Part shown: positions 41,913 through 50,974 of the stretch, one piece after another
Numbering within the stretch: position 1 is the first letter of the stretch
How the letters are laid out: every line of letters starts with the position of its first letter
Assembly (NCBI GenBank): GCA_038209365.1
Contig: JBBQXS010000004.1
Span: 75,784 to 139,783 of the forward strand
Reading direction: 5' to 3'
DNA: 64,000 nt
From: DASQHW01 sp038209365
GTDB lineage: Bacteria; Actinomycetota; Acidimicrobiia; IMCC26256; PALSA-610
Notes under the pieces: generated by a model
Told to the model about the DNA's origin: nothing
What the model saw: the letters and a program-made list of their open reading frames with translations, nothing else
The model's database searches: none
Position numbers and translations under genes: made by a program

Positions 41913-42864
41913 CATCGTGGCAACGCTGACGCCCGGCTTTGCCCAGTTCCTCGTCGCCATCGGGCTCCTCGTGGTGGGTTCGTCGGTGCTCACGGTCGCC
42001 GCGTCGTTCGGTGGCGGGGTGCTGGCGCGCCGCGCCCGGATGATCAACCGCTACGTGCTCCTCGTCGTGCTCGCCGGGATCGTGCTGTTCCCGATCTACA
42101 TCACGGTCGTCAACTCGTTCCTGTCGCCGGACCGGATCGCGGCGCGACCCCCGACGCTGGTGCCACCCAGCCTCGATTTCGGTGTGTACGGCAAGGCCTG
42201 GAACCAGGGTCATATCTCGTCGTATCTCTTCAACAGCTTCGTGGTGACGTTCATCATCGTCGCCGGCCAATTGCTCACGTCGATCTGCGCGGGGTACGCG
42301 TTCGCATACTTGGCGTTTCCGCTCAAGCGCACGATCTTCGTCGTGTTCCTCGCCACGATGATGGTCCCGTTCGAGGTCGTCTTCTTCACCAACCTGCAGA
42401 CGGTCGTGTCGCTCGGCAAGCTGCCGGCGGTGGGACAGTTCGTCGGCCTCGACACCTACGGCGCGCTCGCCATCCCGTTCCTCGCCGCCGGGTTCGGCGC
42501 GTTCCTGGTCCGCCAGGCGTTTCTCTCCCTGCCGCGTGACCTCAAGGACGCCGCCGAGCTCGACGGGTACGGCCACTGGCGATTCATGTGGCGCGTCGCG
42601 GTGCCGCTGGCGCGACCGACCGTCGCCGCGCTCGCGTTGTTCTCGTTCTTCGGTGCGTGGAACCAGTACCTGTGGCCACTCGTCGCGAGCGATCACTACC
42701 GCACCGTGCAGGTCGGCTTGCGGCAGCTCAGCCGGGGAAGCCTCGACGAGATCAACGTGACGTTCGCGGGTACCGTGCTGGCGGCCCTCCCGTTGGTCGT
42801 GCTGCTGTTGGTCTTCCAGAAGCAGCTCGTCCGCGGACTCACGGCCGGCGCGGTGAAGGGATGA
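41902..42864 (+). CDS. Sugar-type ABC transporter permease (MalG/UgpE-like)
   Basis: A 320-residue permease. An extra N-terminal TM segment (about residues 12-40) precedes the six typical of MalG/UgpE (INRYVLLVVLAGIVLFPIYITVVNSF). EAA loop: PRDLKDAAELDGYGHWRFMWRVAVPLARP. The N-terminal extension makes it about 40 residues longer than the usual 275-285; it could be extra TM anchoring, or the start could be the downstream Met near MINRY. ATG 41902 overlaps the previous gene by 11 bp, favouring the longer form. The binding-protein gene starts one base after its stop. Confidence 0.92.
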   Translation: MSADIVATLTPGFAQFLVAIGLLVVGSSVLTVAASFGGGVLARRARMINRYVLLVVLAGIVLFPIYITVVNSFLSPDRIAARPPTLVPPSLDFGVYGKAWNQGHISSYLFNSFVVTFIIVAGQLLTSICAGYAFAYLAFPLKRTIFVVFLATMMVPFEVVFFTNLQTVVSLGKLPAVGQFVGLDTYGALAIPFLAAGFGAFLVRQAFLSLPRDLKDAAELDGYGHWRFMWRVAVPLARPTVAALALFSFFGAWNQYLWPLVASDHYRTVQVGLRQLSRGSLDEINVTFAGTVLAALPLVVLLLVFQKQLVRGLTAGAVKG

Positions 42865-42865
42865 G

Positions 42866-44281
42866 ATGGGAGTCATGAGACGGTCGATCATCGTGTCCGC
42901 CCTGCTCGCGCTGGTCGTTGCCGCGTGCGGGGGCGGAAGCAGCGACAAGAGCCAGCCGGCCGACGGAGGTTCGAACAGCGAGCTCCCCACATGTCCGCTC
43001 GATGCCCTGGCGACCGCCGCCAAACCGGTCCAGATCACGTACTGGCACGCGATGACGAGGGTGAACGAGGAGCAGCTGAAGAAGCTCACGGACAAGTTCA
43101 ACGCGAGCCAAAGCGATGTGCACGTGACGATCTCCGGCGTCCCGAGCTACACCGACAATCTGACGCGATTCAGGGCCGGCCTCGGCACGGGCAACCTGCC
43201 TGACCTCATGCAGAGCGAGGAGACGTCGTTGCAGACGATGCTCGACAGCCGCGCGATCCTGCCCGCGCAGTCGTGCCTGACCGCCGACCATGCAACGACG
43301 GATGACTTCGTCAAGCGGATCGCCGCCTATTACACGGTAAAAGGCGCTCTCTGGGCGATGCCATTCAACGATTCGAACCCGATCCTCTACTACGACAAGG
43401 CGTTGTTCCAGCGCGCCGGCCTCGATCCCGACAAGCCTCCGGCGACACTCGACGAAGTAAAAGCAGCCGCCCAACAGATCGTGCAAAAGCGCATCGCGGA
43501 CAGCGGGATCGCGCTCAAGACCGATACCGTCGCCTTCGAGCACTGGCTCGCCAAGTCGGGTCACACGATCGTCGACAACGACAACGGCCGCACGGCGCGT
43601 GCGACGAAGGTGACGTTCGACGACGCAACCGGCGAGCAGCTCTTCGCCTGGATCAAGGACATGACGACGTCGAAGCTGGCGCTCAGCACGGCTGCGGGTG
43701 GCGTCGACCATTTCCTCGCGGTGGCGAACGGACGGGCGGCGATGACGATCGATTCATCGGCGGCGTTGGGCACGATCGATTCGGTGTTGGGCAGCGGTCA
43801 GTTCAAGGCCGTGAAGCTCGGTGTCGGTCCGATGCCGGGACCGGACAGCCCCGATGGCGGCGTGCTCGTCGGCGGCGCGGCCAATTTCATCGTCAACAAA
43901 TCGTCGCCGGCCGAACAGGCCGCGGCGTATGAATTCGCGAAGTACCTTGCCGAACCGCAGGTGCAGGCCGACTGGGCCGCGGCGACCGGATATGTGCCCG
44001 TCCGAAGGTCGTCGACCAAGCTCGCGCCGCTCACCACGGTCTGGGCGCAGAAACCCGGCTACAAGGTCGCGTACGACCAGTTGCTCGAGGGGCCCGAGAA
44101 TCCGGCCACTGCCGGCCCGGTCATCGGCCCGTACGGCGCCAAGGGCCAAGGGGTGCGTGGCGCGATCGTGGACGCGCTCACCCGCATGCTGACGGAGAAC
44201 CTGGCGCCTGCGGACGCAATCAAGGACGCCGCGACGAAAGCGAACGCGGCGATCGCCGACTACAACAGCCGCGTCGGCTGA
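42866..44281 (+). CDS. Extracellular solute-binding lipoprotein of the ABC importer
   Basis: A 471-residue substrate-binding lipoprotein of SBP family 1. Signal and lipobox LVVAACGGGS; ITYWHAMTRVNEEQLKKLTDKFN is the usual N-terminal domain strand; GALWAMPFNDSNPILYYDKALFQRAGLDPDKPP is the sugar-type hallmark; then ANFIVNKSSPAEQAAAYEFAKYL. The protein captures solute outside the membrane. The start could be ATG 42866 or ATG 42875; the former has AAGGGA close by. No solute-specific motif is decisive: a sugar or glycerol-3-phosphate. Last gene of the ABC operon. Confidence 0.93.
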   Translation: MGVMRRSIIVSALLALVVAACGGGSSDKSQPADGGSNSELPTCPLDALATAAKPVQITYWHAMTRVNEEQLKKLTDKFNASQSDVHVTISGVPSYTDNLTRFRAGLGTGNLPDLMQSEETSLQTMLDSRAILPAQSCLTADHATTDDFVKRIAAYYTVKGALWAMPFNDSNPILYYDKALFQRAGLDPDKPPATLDEVKAAAQQIVQKRIADSGIALKTDTVAFEHWLAKSGHTIVDNDNGRTARATKVTFDDATGEQLFAWIKDMTTSKLALSTAAGGVDHFLAVANGRAAMTIDSSAALGTIDSVLGSGQFKAVKLGVGPMPGPDSPDGGVLVGGAANFIVNKSSPAEQAAAYEFAKYLAEPQVQADWAAATGYVPVRRSSTKLAPLTTVWAQKPGYKVAYDQLLEGPENPATAGPVIGPYGAKGQGVRGAIVDALTRMLTENLAPADAIKDAATKANAAIADYNSRVG

Positions 44282-44295
44282 GGGAGAGGCTCACA

Positions 44296-44730
44296 ATGCC
44301 GAGTGATCTCATGCTGAAAGTTGCGAACACCGTCCATCGCGGGCTGCTCAAGGCGAGCGGCGGCCGCCTCGGATGGGACCTCGGGCACATGCCCGTGGTC
44401 GAGCTCACGACGACCGGTCGCAAGTCGGGCCAGCCCCGGACGGTGATGCTCACCTCGCCGGTGCAGGAGGGATCGACGATCGTCGTGGTGGCATCGCGCG
44501 GTGGCGACGACGAGCATCCGGCGTGGTTCCTCAACCTGCGCGACAACCCGGACGTCGAGGTGTCGCTGAAGGGAAAGCCGAAGCAGCGCATGCGGGCGCG
44601 CGTGGCAACCGCCGAGGAGCGCGCCCGTCTGTGGCCGGAGGTCACGGAGAAGTACAAGGGCTACGCGGGCTATCAGACCAAGACGACGCGGGAGATCCCG
44701 CTCGTGCTCCTCGAGCCCAAGAGCACGTGA
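44296..44730 (+). CDS. Deazaflavin (F420)-dependent nitroreductase-family protein (DDN-like)
   Basis: A 144-residue split-barrel protein of the DDN family, which uses F420H2 or binds F420/quinones. Recognised by GWDLGHMPVVELTTTGRKSGQPRTVMLTSP, VVVASRGGDDEHPAWFLNLRDNPDVEV, and the C-terminal RARLWPEVTEKYKGYAGYQTKTTREIPLVLLE. Supports F420 biology in this organism. ATG 44296 has GGGAGAGG 7 bp upstream; 14 bp after the solute-binding protein gene stop, so it may be on the same transcript. Convergent with an acetyltransferase gene. Confidence 0.92.
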   Translation: MPSDLMLKVANTVHRGLLKASGGRLGWDLGHMPVVELTTTGRKSGQPRTVMLTSPVQEGSTIVVVASRGGDDEHPAWFLNLRDNPDVEVSLKGKPKQRMRARVATAEERARLWPEVTEKYKGYAGYQTKTTREIPLVLLEPKST

Positions 44731-44763
44731 AGCGGAACGCGCCCGAGATGGAGCCACTCCGCC

Positions 44764-45246
44764 TCAGGCGCTGCGTTCCATCCACACCATGTCGCGGGTC
44801 GGGATCCCGTTCTCGGCAAGTCCGGGCGGGTAGCCACGCGCTTCGGTGAAGAAGTCGGGCTCGACGCTCGTGAGTCGAAATCCGAGTCGCTGATAGAAGC
44901 CGAGTTGGCGAAGGCCCGAGCTCGCAGTTCCCACGACGACGCGCCGTACACCCGCCTCGCGCAGTTTCGTGCAGATCTCCGAGACCATCCAGGAACCGAG
45001 CCCTCGCGATTGGTCGGCTTCGGCGACGGCAACCGCGCGCAGCTCTGCTGCGCCGTCGCCCCGGTCGAGCACCAGCACCGCACCCCGGCGGCGGCCGGTT
45101 TCGGTGTCGACCACGCCGTACAGCACGCCCTGCTGGAGCACGGCACGGAGGGGAGCCTCTTCGTCGGCGAGTGCCAAGAGCTCGACCCAGTCGGCACGGA
45201 CCTTGCCGGGCTCGATCGTGACGACCGTACCTCTCACCCTCCGCAC
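44764..45246 (-). CDS. GNAT-family N-acetyltransferase
   Basis: A 160-residue acetyltransferase. The GNAT core includes LRAVAVAEADQSRGLGSWMVSEI, where QSRGLG is the acetyl-CoA pyrophosphate loop, and TASSGLRQLGFYQRLGFRLTSVEPDFF for the C-terminal strand pair. The acceptor substrate is unknown. N-terminal strand includes RADWVELLALADEEAPLRAVL. It sits between two + strand genes and is divergent from the monooxygenase gene across 65 bp. A start of GTG or ATG within the first few codons is possible. Confidence 0.88.
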   Translation of the reverse strand: MRRVRGTVVTIEPGKVRADWVELLALADEEAPLRAVLQQGVLYGVVDTETGRRRGAVLVLDRGDGAAELRAVAVAEADQSRGLGSWMVSEICTKLREAGVRRVVVGTASSGLRQLGFYQRLGFRLTSVEPDFFTEARGYPPGLAENGIPTRDMVWMERSA

Positions 45247-45311
45247 GCTACCGACGTCGCGGCGACCAGTTGTGCTGTGATAGGTCCCGCACGACGACGC
45301 AGAGGAGTGCG

Positions 45312-46751
45312 GTGTTGCGGTTCGCGATCATCGGCGCGGGGATGGCGGGGATACTCAGCGCGATAAAGCTGACCGAGACGGGATTGAGCGAGTTCACGGT
45401 CTACGAGAAGGGTGACCGCGTCGGTGGTACGTGGCGCGAGAACACCTATCCCGGGTTGTCTTGCGATGTTCCGTCGCATCTCTATTCGTATTCGTTTGCC
45501 CTCACACCGGAATGGAGTCACCGCTTCTCACCCGGTACCGAGATCCAGGCGTACTTCGAACACGTCGCACGCGATCACGGTGTGCTCGAACGCACCCGGT
45601 TCGGCGACGAGGTCACACGATGCGAGTTCACGGACGGCATCTGGCGTCTCGAGACCGCGTCCGGTCACCGCGACGAGGTCGACGTCGTCATCGCGGCCAC
45701 CGGCGTGCTGCATCATCCGAGAATTCCCGACATCGACGGCCTCGACACCTTCGCGGGCGCGTGCTTCCACAGCTCCCGCTGGAATCACGATGTGTCCCTC
45801 GACGGCGCGCGCGTCGGCGTGATCGGCACCGGCTCGACCGCGACGCAGATCGTGTCGGCCCTCGTCGATCGGGTCGGGAAGCTGTCGCTGTTCCAGCGCA
45901 CCGCGCAATGGATCTTCCCGCAGGAGAACCCCGCATACTCCGATGACGAGAAGGCGGCGTACCGCGAGAACCCGGAGGAGCTGGCGGGTCTCCACGCGCA
46001 CCTCTCGCAGATGTTCGGCGTCTTCGCCAACTCGGTCGTCGATGCCGATTCGCCCGGCATGAAGATGATCGAAGACGGATGCCGCACCAATCTCGAGAGC
46101 AACGTCCGCGATCCGGAGCTCCGCGAGCGGCTACGTCCCGACTACCGCGCCGCGTGCAAGCGGTTGATCATCTCTCCGGATTTCTACGAGGCGATCCAGC
46201 GGCCCAACGCGGAGCTGGTCACCGAACCGATCGCGCGCGTCGAGCCCGCGGGCATCCGTACCCGCGACGGGCGGTTGCACGACCTCGACGTGCTCGTCCT
46301 CGCGACGGGCTTCAAGGCCGACGCGTTCATGCGGCCGATGCAGGTGATCGGGAACGGCGGCCGGACGCTCGCGCAGGAATGGGACCCGCGCCCCAACGCG
46401 TACATGTCGATCTCGATTCCGGGATTCCCGAACTTCTTCATGCTGAACGGTCCCAATGGTCCAGTCGGCAACTTCTCGCTGATCGAGGTCGCCGAGCTCC
46501 AATTCGCGTACGTGCTGAGGCTCATCGAGCCGCTCCGTGCCGGGAAGTACCGCGAGGTCAGCGCGACCCGCGACGCGATGGACGACCACGAGGCGGCTCG
46601 CGTCGAGGCCGCCAAGCACACGGTCTGGGTTACCGGATGTCGCAGCTGGTACCTCGACGACCGGGGTATCCCCGCCGTATGGCCGTGGCCCTTCGACCGG
46701 TTCCGCGCCGAGATGCAAGCTCCGGATCCGCGCGCGTTCGAGTACCGCTAG
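45312..46751 (+). CDS. Baeyer-Villiger-type flavin monooxygenase
   Basis: A 479-residue FAD/NADPH monooxygenase. FAD site FAIIGAGMAGILSAIKL, second Rossmann motif VGVIGTGSTATQIV for NADPH, and between them the type I Baeyer-Villiger fingerprint FAGACFHSSRW (FxGxxxHxxxW). It would oxidise ketones to esters or lactones, or act as a related N/S-oxygenating flavoprotein. GTG 45312 has AGAGGAG 4-5 bp upstream and gives the usual short N-terminus before GAGMAG; earlier codons are 14 residues of unlikely sequence. Abuts the convergent USP-like gene by one base. Confidence 0.92.
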   Translation: MLRFAIIGAGMAGILSAIKLTETGLSEFTVYEKGDRVGGTWRENTYPGLSCDVPSHLYSYSFALTPEWSHRFSPGTEIQAYFEHVARDHGVLERTRFGDEVTRCEFTDGIWRLETASGHRDEVDVVIAATGVLHHPRIPDIDGLDTFAGACFHSSRWNHDVSLDGARVGVIGTGSTATQIVSALVDRVGKLSLFQRTAQWIFPQENPAYSDDEKAAYRENPEELAGLHAHLSQMFGVFANSVVDADSPGMKMIEDGCRTNLESNVRDPELRERLRPDYRAACKRLIISPDFYEAIQRPNAELVTEPIARVEPAGIRTRDGRLHDLDVLVLATGFKADAFMRPMQVIGNGGRTLAQEWDPRPNAYMSISIPGFPNFFMLNGPNGPVGNFSLIEVAELQFAYVLRLIEPLRAGKYREVSATRDAMDDHEAARVEAAKHTVWVTGCRSWYLDDRGIPAVWPWPFDRFRAEMQAPDPRAFEYR

Positions 46752-46752
46752 C

Positions 46753-47166
46753 TCAGTCGGCGAGCACCGCGTCCGCGACGACGTGCGTGACCGGGAGGTT
46801 GTGCTCGCGGGCCAGGCGCTTCGGCAGGTCGCGCTTCATCCAGCGCGACGGCCCGAGTGGCAGCGTCGACACGATGATCTCGTCGAAGTGCTCGCGTCGG
46901 AGGGCGTCACCGACCGCCAGCGCCGGGTTCTCGTCACCGACCTCGCCGGTGACCTCGAGACCCTCGTCGCGGAAGTGCGCGATCGCATGATCAAGTGCGT
47001 CGCGCGCCTGCGCAACTGCATGACCTTCGGTCCAGGTGCCGTGGCCGTGGCTGGCGGGGACCACGATGTGGAACTCGCGTGGATCGCTTTCGTGCCGGGC
47101 GACCACCTCGGCGAGGAGCTCGTGACCACCGAGCGTCCGGTTCGCGACGATGAGACAGCGGCGCAC
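46753..47166 (-). CDS. Universal-stress-protein-like alpha/beta protein
   Basis: A 137-residue alpha/beta protein with a USP/adenine-nucleotide hydrolase-like pattern: CLIVANRTLGGHELLAEVVARH in the first strand and helix, EFHIVVPASHGHGTW, LEVTGEVGDENPALAVGDALRREHFDEIIVSTLP and the final VTHVVADAV. The canonical ATP-binding GxxGxxxS is not clear, so ATP binding is uncertain. GTG 47166 has GGGAGGT 4-5 bp upstream. Divergent from an acyl-CoA dehydrogenase-like gene across 62 bp. Confidence 0.8.
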   Translation of the reverse strand: MRRCLIVANRTLGGHELLAEVVARHESDPREFHIVVPASHGHGTWTEGHAVAQARDALDHAIAHFRDEGLEVTGEVGDENPALAVGDALRREHFDEIIVSTLPLGPSRWMKRDLPKRLAREHNLPVTHVVADAVLAD

Positions 47167-47228
47167 GGCACCTCCCGAAAATTCTCTCCGACGTCGACCC
47201 TACTCGCGCGCGCAAAACTCGGCGTAAC

Positions 47229-48395
47229 GTGAAACTCATGAAGACGTCTGCTGAGATCGTGGATGCGGTTGGCGAGATCGCGAACGAATGGCGGGGCGGG
47301 CGTGCCGAACGCCAGGCGCGCCGCCATCTCGACCGCGCCGACTTCGATCAGCTGCGAGACGCCGGATATCTCGAGATGGCGGTGCCGGAGGCCATGGGCG
47401 GCGTGTGGCGCGACGTCCCGACATCGACGCGGGCCGTGTGCGACGTGCTGCGCACCCTGGCCGGGGCCGATCCGTCGGTGGCGCTCGTCTCGTCGATGCA
47501 TCCCGCGGTGATCGGCTTCTGGCTGGCGCGTCCCGACGAGTCATCTCCTGCGTGGGTGACCCAACGGGAAGCGGTGTTCGCCAGCGCGGCCGAAGGTCGT
47601 CAGTGGGGCACGATCACGTCCGAGCCCGGCAGCGGCGGGGACATCGCGCGCACCAAGGCCACGGCGACGCCTGATGCCACGCCCGGCACGCTGCCGGGAG
47701 ACAGCTACCGGGTTTCGGGCGACAAGCACTTCGGCAGCGGCTCGGGCGTGACGTCGTTCATGATCACGACCGCGGTCCCCGCTGGCGAGGACGCACCGAT
47801 GATCTTCGCGCTCGACGTTCGTGACCGGCCGTGGGACGGGTCGGCGGGCATGCAGCTCATCGCCGAGTGGGACGGGATCGGCATGGCCGCCACGCAGAGC
47901 CACGCGATGCGTCTCGACGAGTGCCCGGCGACGCGCATGGCGTGGAACGGACCGATCGAGGACATCACGGTCGCCGCCGCGCCGCTCGTGTCGAGCCTGT
48001 TCACCGCCGTCGTTCTGGGTGTGCTCGACGAAGCCGTCCGCACCGCGAAGCAACAGCTGGCGCCGAAAGCCGACACCCTCCGGCCGTACGAGCAGGTCGA
48101 GTGGACACGGGCCGAGCTCGAGCACTGGCTCGCGACGCAAGCCTTCGACGGCGCGTTGCGCGCGGTCGAGTCAGGTGACCACCAGCGCGCACTTCACGCC
48201 ACGCTGCGGGCGAAGGAAGGTGTCGCCGAGCTCGCCGAGTCGTGCCTCACCCGGCTGGCGCGTGTCATCGGCGGCGGCACATTCTCCCGTCGCTCGCCGT
48301 TCGCCTCCTGGTCCGAGGACGTGCGGGCACTCGGATTCCTGCGCCCGCCCTGGGGCCTCGCGTACGACACGCTCTTCCTGACGTCGTTCGGCTGA
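47229..48395 (+). CDS. Acyl-CoA dehydrogenase-family flavoprotein
   Basis: A 388-residue protein of the acyl-CoA dehydrogenase superfamily. N-terminal helical domain with FDQLRDAGYLEMAVPEAMGG, middle beta domain with WGTITSEPGSGGDIARTKATA and the FAD/substrate segment YRVSGDKHFGSGSGVTSFMITT, then a C-terminal four-helix part. Some features (short N-terminal start, no clear catalytic Glu) suggest a DszC/monooxygenase-like flavoprotein rather than a classical fatty-acyl-CoA dehydrogenase. Start GTG 47229 or ATG 47238. Tightly followed, 4 bp later, by an LLM oxidoreductase gene. Confidence 0.85.
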   Translation: MKLMKTSAEIVDAVGEIANEWRGGRAERQARRHLDRADFDQLRDAGYLEMAVPEAMGGVWRDVPTSTRAVCDVLRTLAGADPSVALVSSMHPAVIGFWLARPDESSPAWVTQREAVFASAAEGRQWGTITSEPGSGGDIARTKATATPDATPGTLPGDSYRVSGDKHFGSGSGVTSFMITTAVPAGEDAPMIFALDVRDRPWDGSAGMQLIAEWDGIGMAATQSHAMRLDECPATRMAWNGPIEDITVAAAPLVSSLFTAVVLGVLDEAVRTAKQQLAPKADTLRPYEQVEWTRAELEHWLATQAFDGALRAVESGDHQRALHATLRAKEGVAELAESCLTRLARVIGGGTFSRRSPFASWSEDVRALGFLRPPWGLAYDTLFLTSFG

Positions 48396-48399
48396 TGGC

Positions 48400-49239
48400 A
48401 TGAAGCTCGGCCTGTTCAGCATCAACATGGGAACGTCGAGCATGCCCGACGGTCTCGTCGCCACCGCTCGAGCCGCGGAAGCTGCCGGATTCGACTCGGT
48501 GTGGGCCGGTGAGCACGTCGTGCTGCCCGATCCCCAGGTGCCGCCGTCACCGATGGCGCCTCAGGATTGCGCGCTCGACCCGTTGCTCGCACTCGTATGG
48601 GCCGCGGCCCACACGTCGACGATCAAGCTTGCGACAGGCATCGTCATCCTCCCGCAACGCAACCCCGTCGTCCTCGCCAAACAGTTCGCGAGCCTCGACG
48701 TCCTGAGCGGCGGCCGCGCGGTGTTGGGTATCGGTGTGGGCTATCTCGAACCGGAGTTCCGCGCGATCGGTGCCGACTTCGAGCACCGCGGCGCGGTCAC
48801 CGACGAGTACCTCGACGCGATGCAGCACCTCTGGTACGACGAACACCCGGAGTTCCACGGCCGCTTCGTCGACTTCGCAGGCGTCGACGCGTATCCGCGA
48901 CCGGTACAGCGTCCGATCCCGATCGTCGTCGGCGGGCACACGCGGCGCGCATACCAACGGACCGTCGCGCGCGCCCACGGTTGGTACGGCTTCGCGCTCA
49001 CGCCGGAGGACGCCGCGACGAGTCTCGCCGGATTGCGCGCCGCGGCAGCAGAGGTCTCGAGGCCCGCGGCACTCGGCGATCTCGAGATCACGGTGACGCC
49101 GCGCGGCCGGCTCACCGACGCGAAGGCAGCCGCGTTCGCAGAGCTCGGCGTGCACCGGTTGGTGCCGTTCCCGCCCCCGACCGCCGACGGCGTCACGGCG
49201 ACCATCGAAGCGGCGCGCGCGGCGGTCGCTGCGCTGTAG
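48400..49239 (+). CDS. LLM-class (F420- or FMN-dependent) oxidoreductase
   Basis: A 279-residue LLM-fold oxidoreductase of the TIGR03619 type common in F420-using actinobacteria. Blocks: LGLFSINMGTSSMPDGLVATARAAEAAGFDSVWAGEHV, IKLATGIVILPQRNPVVLAKQFASLDVLSGGRAVLGIGVGYLEPEF, and the terminal PIPIVVGGHTRRAYQRTVARAHGWYG. The electron donor, F420H2 or FMNH2, is not decided. ATG 48400 starts 4 bp after the previous stop, so the two are co-transcribed. Confidence 0.9.
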   Translation: MKLGLFSINMGTSSMPDGLVATARAAEAAGFDSVWAGEHVVLPDPQVPPSPMAPQDCALDPLLALVWAAAHTSTIKLATGIVILPQRNPVVLAKQFASLDVLSGGRAVLGIGVGYLEPEFRAIGADFEHRGAVTDEYLDAMQHLWYDEHPEFHGRFVDFAGVDAYPRPVQRPIPIVVGGHTRRAYQRTVARAHGWYGFALTPEDAATSLAGLRAAAAEVSRPAALGDLEITVTPRGRLTDAKAAAFAELGVHRLVPFPPPTADGVTATIEAARAAVAAL

Positions 49240-49318
49240 GCCGGAGGACGCGGACGAGACACACCGCTCGACCCAAGAAAGCCTGGTGCCCGGCCCGGGC
49301 GAGGGCGATGATCGTGTC

Positions 49319-49933
49319 ATGAGCCGTCACGACGACGCGGAGAGCCTGGAGGCGCTCCCTGTCTACGTCGACGGGGTCGCCGTTGCGCCGGTGCCGACAT
49401 CGCCCGTCGCGGACGCGTTCCCGATGCCGAGTGCGCACGAGGTCGCCGACGCGGTGCGCGCCACGATCGCCGAAGCACCCTTCGTGATGTCGCTGCCGCC
49501 GTGGTCGAGCGACGCGCGCAACGCGCTTGCCGCACCTCATCGCGCCGCGAGCTTCCTGTCCGGCTTCAGTCGCATGATCCCGCTGCCGGCGGCGGGTCTC
49601 GAGTCGTTGGGCGAATGGTGGCGGCGCCGGGCACGCGGCGAGCGCGTCGAGGTGCTCGGTCGGCTCGTGCTCGAGGAACCGCGCCAAGACGCCGGCGGGG
49701 CGTGGCGTGTCCGCGGCCGGCTGCGCAACCCGACCCACACACGATGGATTCCGGTCGAGCTGCTGCTCTGGCCCCGTCTCGACGCGTGGACCAAGCTCAG
49801 CGTCGAACCGCAGCGCGGCGTGCGCGTGGGACGCCGCTATTTCGCGAACGGTCATCGCGCGCTCGACGTGCTTTGCGGCGACCTCGTCCGCGACCTTCCC
49901 GAGCTCGTCAAGGCTCGTCGAGTGCGTCCATGA
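49319..49933 (+). CDS. Hypothetical protein, about 204 residues
   Basis: No family is recognised. The sequence has an N-terminal disordered part, a helical SAHEVADAVRATIAEAPFVMSLPPW segment, a short hydrophobic patch (MIPLPAAGLESLGEWWRRRARG) and a C-terminal beta-rich region (EVLGRLVLEEPR, GRLRNPTHTRWIPVELLLWPRLDAWTKLSVEPQRGV). The last strands could form a PilZ-like or OB-like barrel, but the arginines of PilZ are not clear. ATG 49319 or GTG 49286. It overlaps the convergent DUF5522 gene by 26 bp at the 3' end. Confidence 0.7.
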   Translation: MSRHDDAESLEALPVYVDGVAVAPVPTSPVADAFPMPSAHEVADAVRATIAEAPFVMSLPPWSSDARNALAAPHRAASFLSGFSRMIPLPAAGLESLGEWWRRRARGERVEVLGRLVLEEPRQDAGGAWRVRGRLRNPTHTRWIPVELLLWPRLDAWTKLSVEPQRGVRVGRRYFANGHRALDVLCGDLVRDLPELVKARRVRP

Positions 49934-50282
49934 TCAGCCACCACGACGCCAGGCCGTGCGTGCACCAGGCGTCGGGCGCGACGATGCAATCGTCGGGACA
50001 ACGGGCGACGCCGTCGGCCGCCCATTCGGCGAGCGTGTCGGGATCCGGCGGTGCCCAACCGCTGTTGACTTCGAACCACGCGTGCGCGTTGCGGATCGCG
50101 TCGGCCGCAGATGCGGTCGAGCGGAACGGGCAGTGGCGGCACCCGCTGTCACAGCACGTGCCCTTCGCCGCGAGCGTGATCGACGTGAACACGAACATGC
50201 CGGTCTCGGGATCGAGATAGCCCGGTTCGCCCGCTGCGACCGCGTCGGCGTGCGCACGTGCGATCTTCTCGTCCACCGACAC
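49908..50282 (-). CDS. Cysteine-rich DUF5522-like protein
   Basis: A 124-residue protein with GMFVFTSITLAAKGTCCDSGCRHCPF, a DUF5522-type signature with CCxxxCxxC, and more cysteines in VARCPDDCIVAPDAWC. The cluster suggests metal binding, perhaps iron-sulfur or zinc. No function is assigned. The GTG start at 50282, or the next in-frame GTG two codons later, are both possible. lspA is upstream on the same strand with a short hairpin between. Confidence 0.83.
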   Translation of the reverse strand: MSVDEKIARAHADAVAAGEPGYLDPETGMFVFTSITLAAKGTCCDSGCRHCPFRSTASAADAIRNAHAWFEVNSGWAPPDPDTLAEWAADGVARCPDDCIVAPDAWCTHGLASWWLIMDALDEP

Positions 50283-50286
50283 CGTG

Positions 50287-50301
50287 CGAGGCTATGCCTC
50301 G
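50287..50301. terminator. Short hairpin downstream of lspA
   Basis: CGAGGC-TAT-GCCTCG is a perfect 6-bp stem with a 3-nt loop, 43 bp past the lspA stop and 5 bp before the DUF5522 start. No T-tract; weak candidate. Confidence 0.4.
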
Positions 50302-50344
50302 CCGCTCGCGAGCTCGTCCCGAGTGCCGGACGGTTGCGGCCTCG

Positions 50345-50845
50345 CTACGCGGCGTCGGCGCGGACGACGCGTGCGCGCAAGGTCGTAATCTCCAGCGCGA
50401 TCGTGTACGACCCGAGTCGGAGCTGGCGCACCCGAAGGCCGAACGCGACAACCAACGCCACGATGCCGCCGAAGACGACGAGATCGGCGACGTCGATGAT
50501 CAGCCACCCCGTCGCCAGGAAGTCGCGCACCGCGCCGAAACGGATCCGGTCGATCGTGTTGGCCACCATGCCGCCCGCGATCACGGCCGGAATGAGTGGC
50601 GAGATCCCCACCTGCACCGCCCACCTGCCGATGACCGCGAGGAACAGCGCGAGCACGAGCATCGTGCCGAGGATCAGCAGGGGTGTGGGGCCGCCCACGA
50701 TGCCGAGCGCATAGTCAGGGTTGCGGGCCGGGGTGATCATCCCGGCGTGGGCGCGAGCGGCGGCCGATTTGGCGATCTGGTCGACCAGCACGATGACCAG
50801 GACGATCCAGGTGGCCTTTGCGATGGGGACGGGGCGGCGCTCCAC
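50345..50845 (-). CDS. lspA: Signal peptidase II (prolipoprotein signal peptidase)
   Basis: A 166-residue membrane protein with about four TM segments that cleaves prolipoprotein signal peptides. The two catalytic Asp residues are in AGGMVANTIDRI (NxxDR) and WLIIDVADLVV (AD). ARNPDYALG replaces the usual N-GAAFG-like motif, so the substrate loop is slightly divergent. GTG 50845 gives the usual short N-terminus before WIVLVIVLVDQIAK; the longer frame upstream overlaps the pilT promoter. Divergent from pilT across 129 bp. Two lipoprotein genes in the window (sulfate- and sugar-binding proteins) would be substrates. Confidence 0.88.
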   Translation of the reverse strand: MERRPVPIAKATWIVLVIVLVDQIAKSAAARAHAGMITPARNPDYALGIVGGPTPLLILGTMLVLALFLAVIGRWAVQVGISPLIPAVIAGGMVANTIDRIRFGAVRDFLATGWLIIDVADLVVFGGIVALVVAFGLRVRQLRLGSYTIALEITTLRARVVRADAA

Positions 50846-50974
50846 GGCACTCTTATCGGGCGCGGATTCCCCGGCGTTGAGGGCCCCGGCGCACCATCCG
50901 AGGAACGACGAAATTGGGGACGAAAACGGCCGAGATCGGGCACTTTGTGCATGCGAGCGACTACGCTCTGCTGC

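Noticed and set aside
50258..50974. Upstream extension of pilT from 50258
   Set aside because: Codons before 50951 are antisense to lspA; PilT proteins begin near the MEFGPNLF segment.
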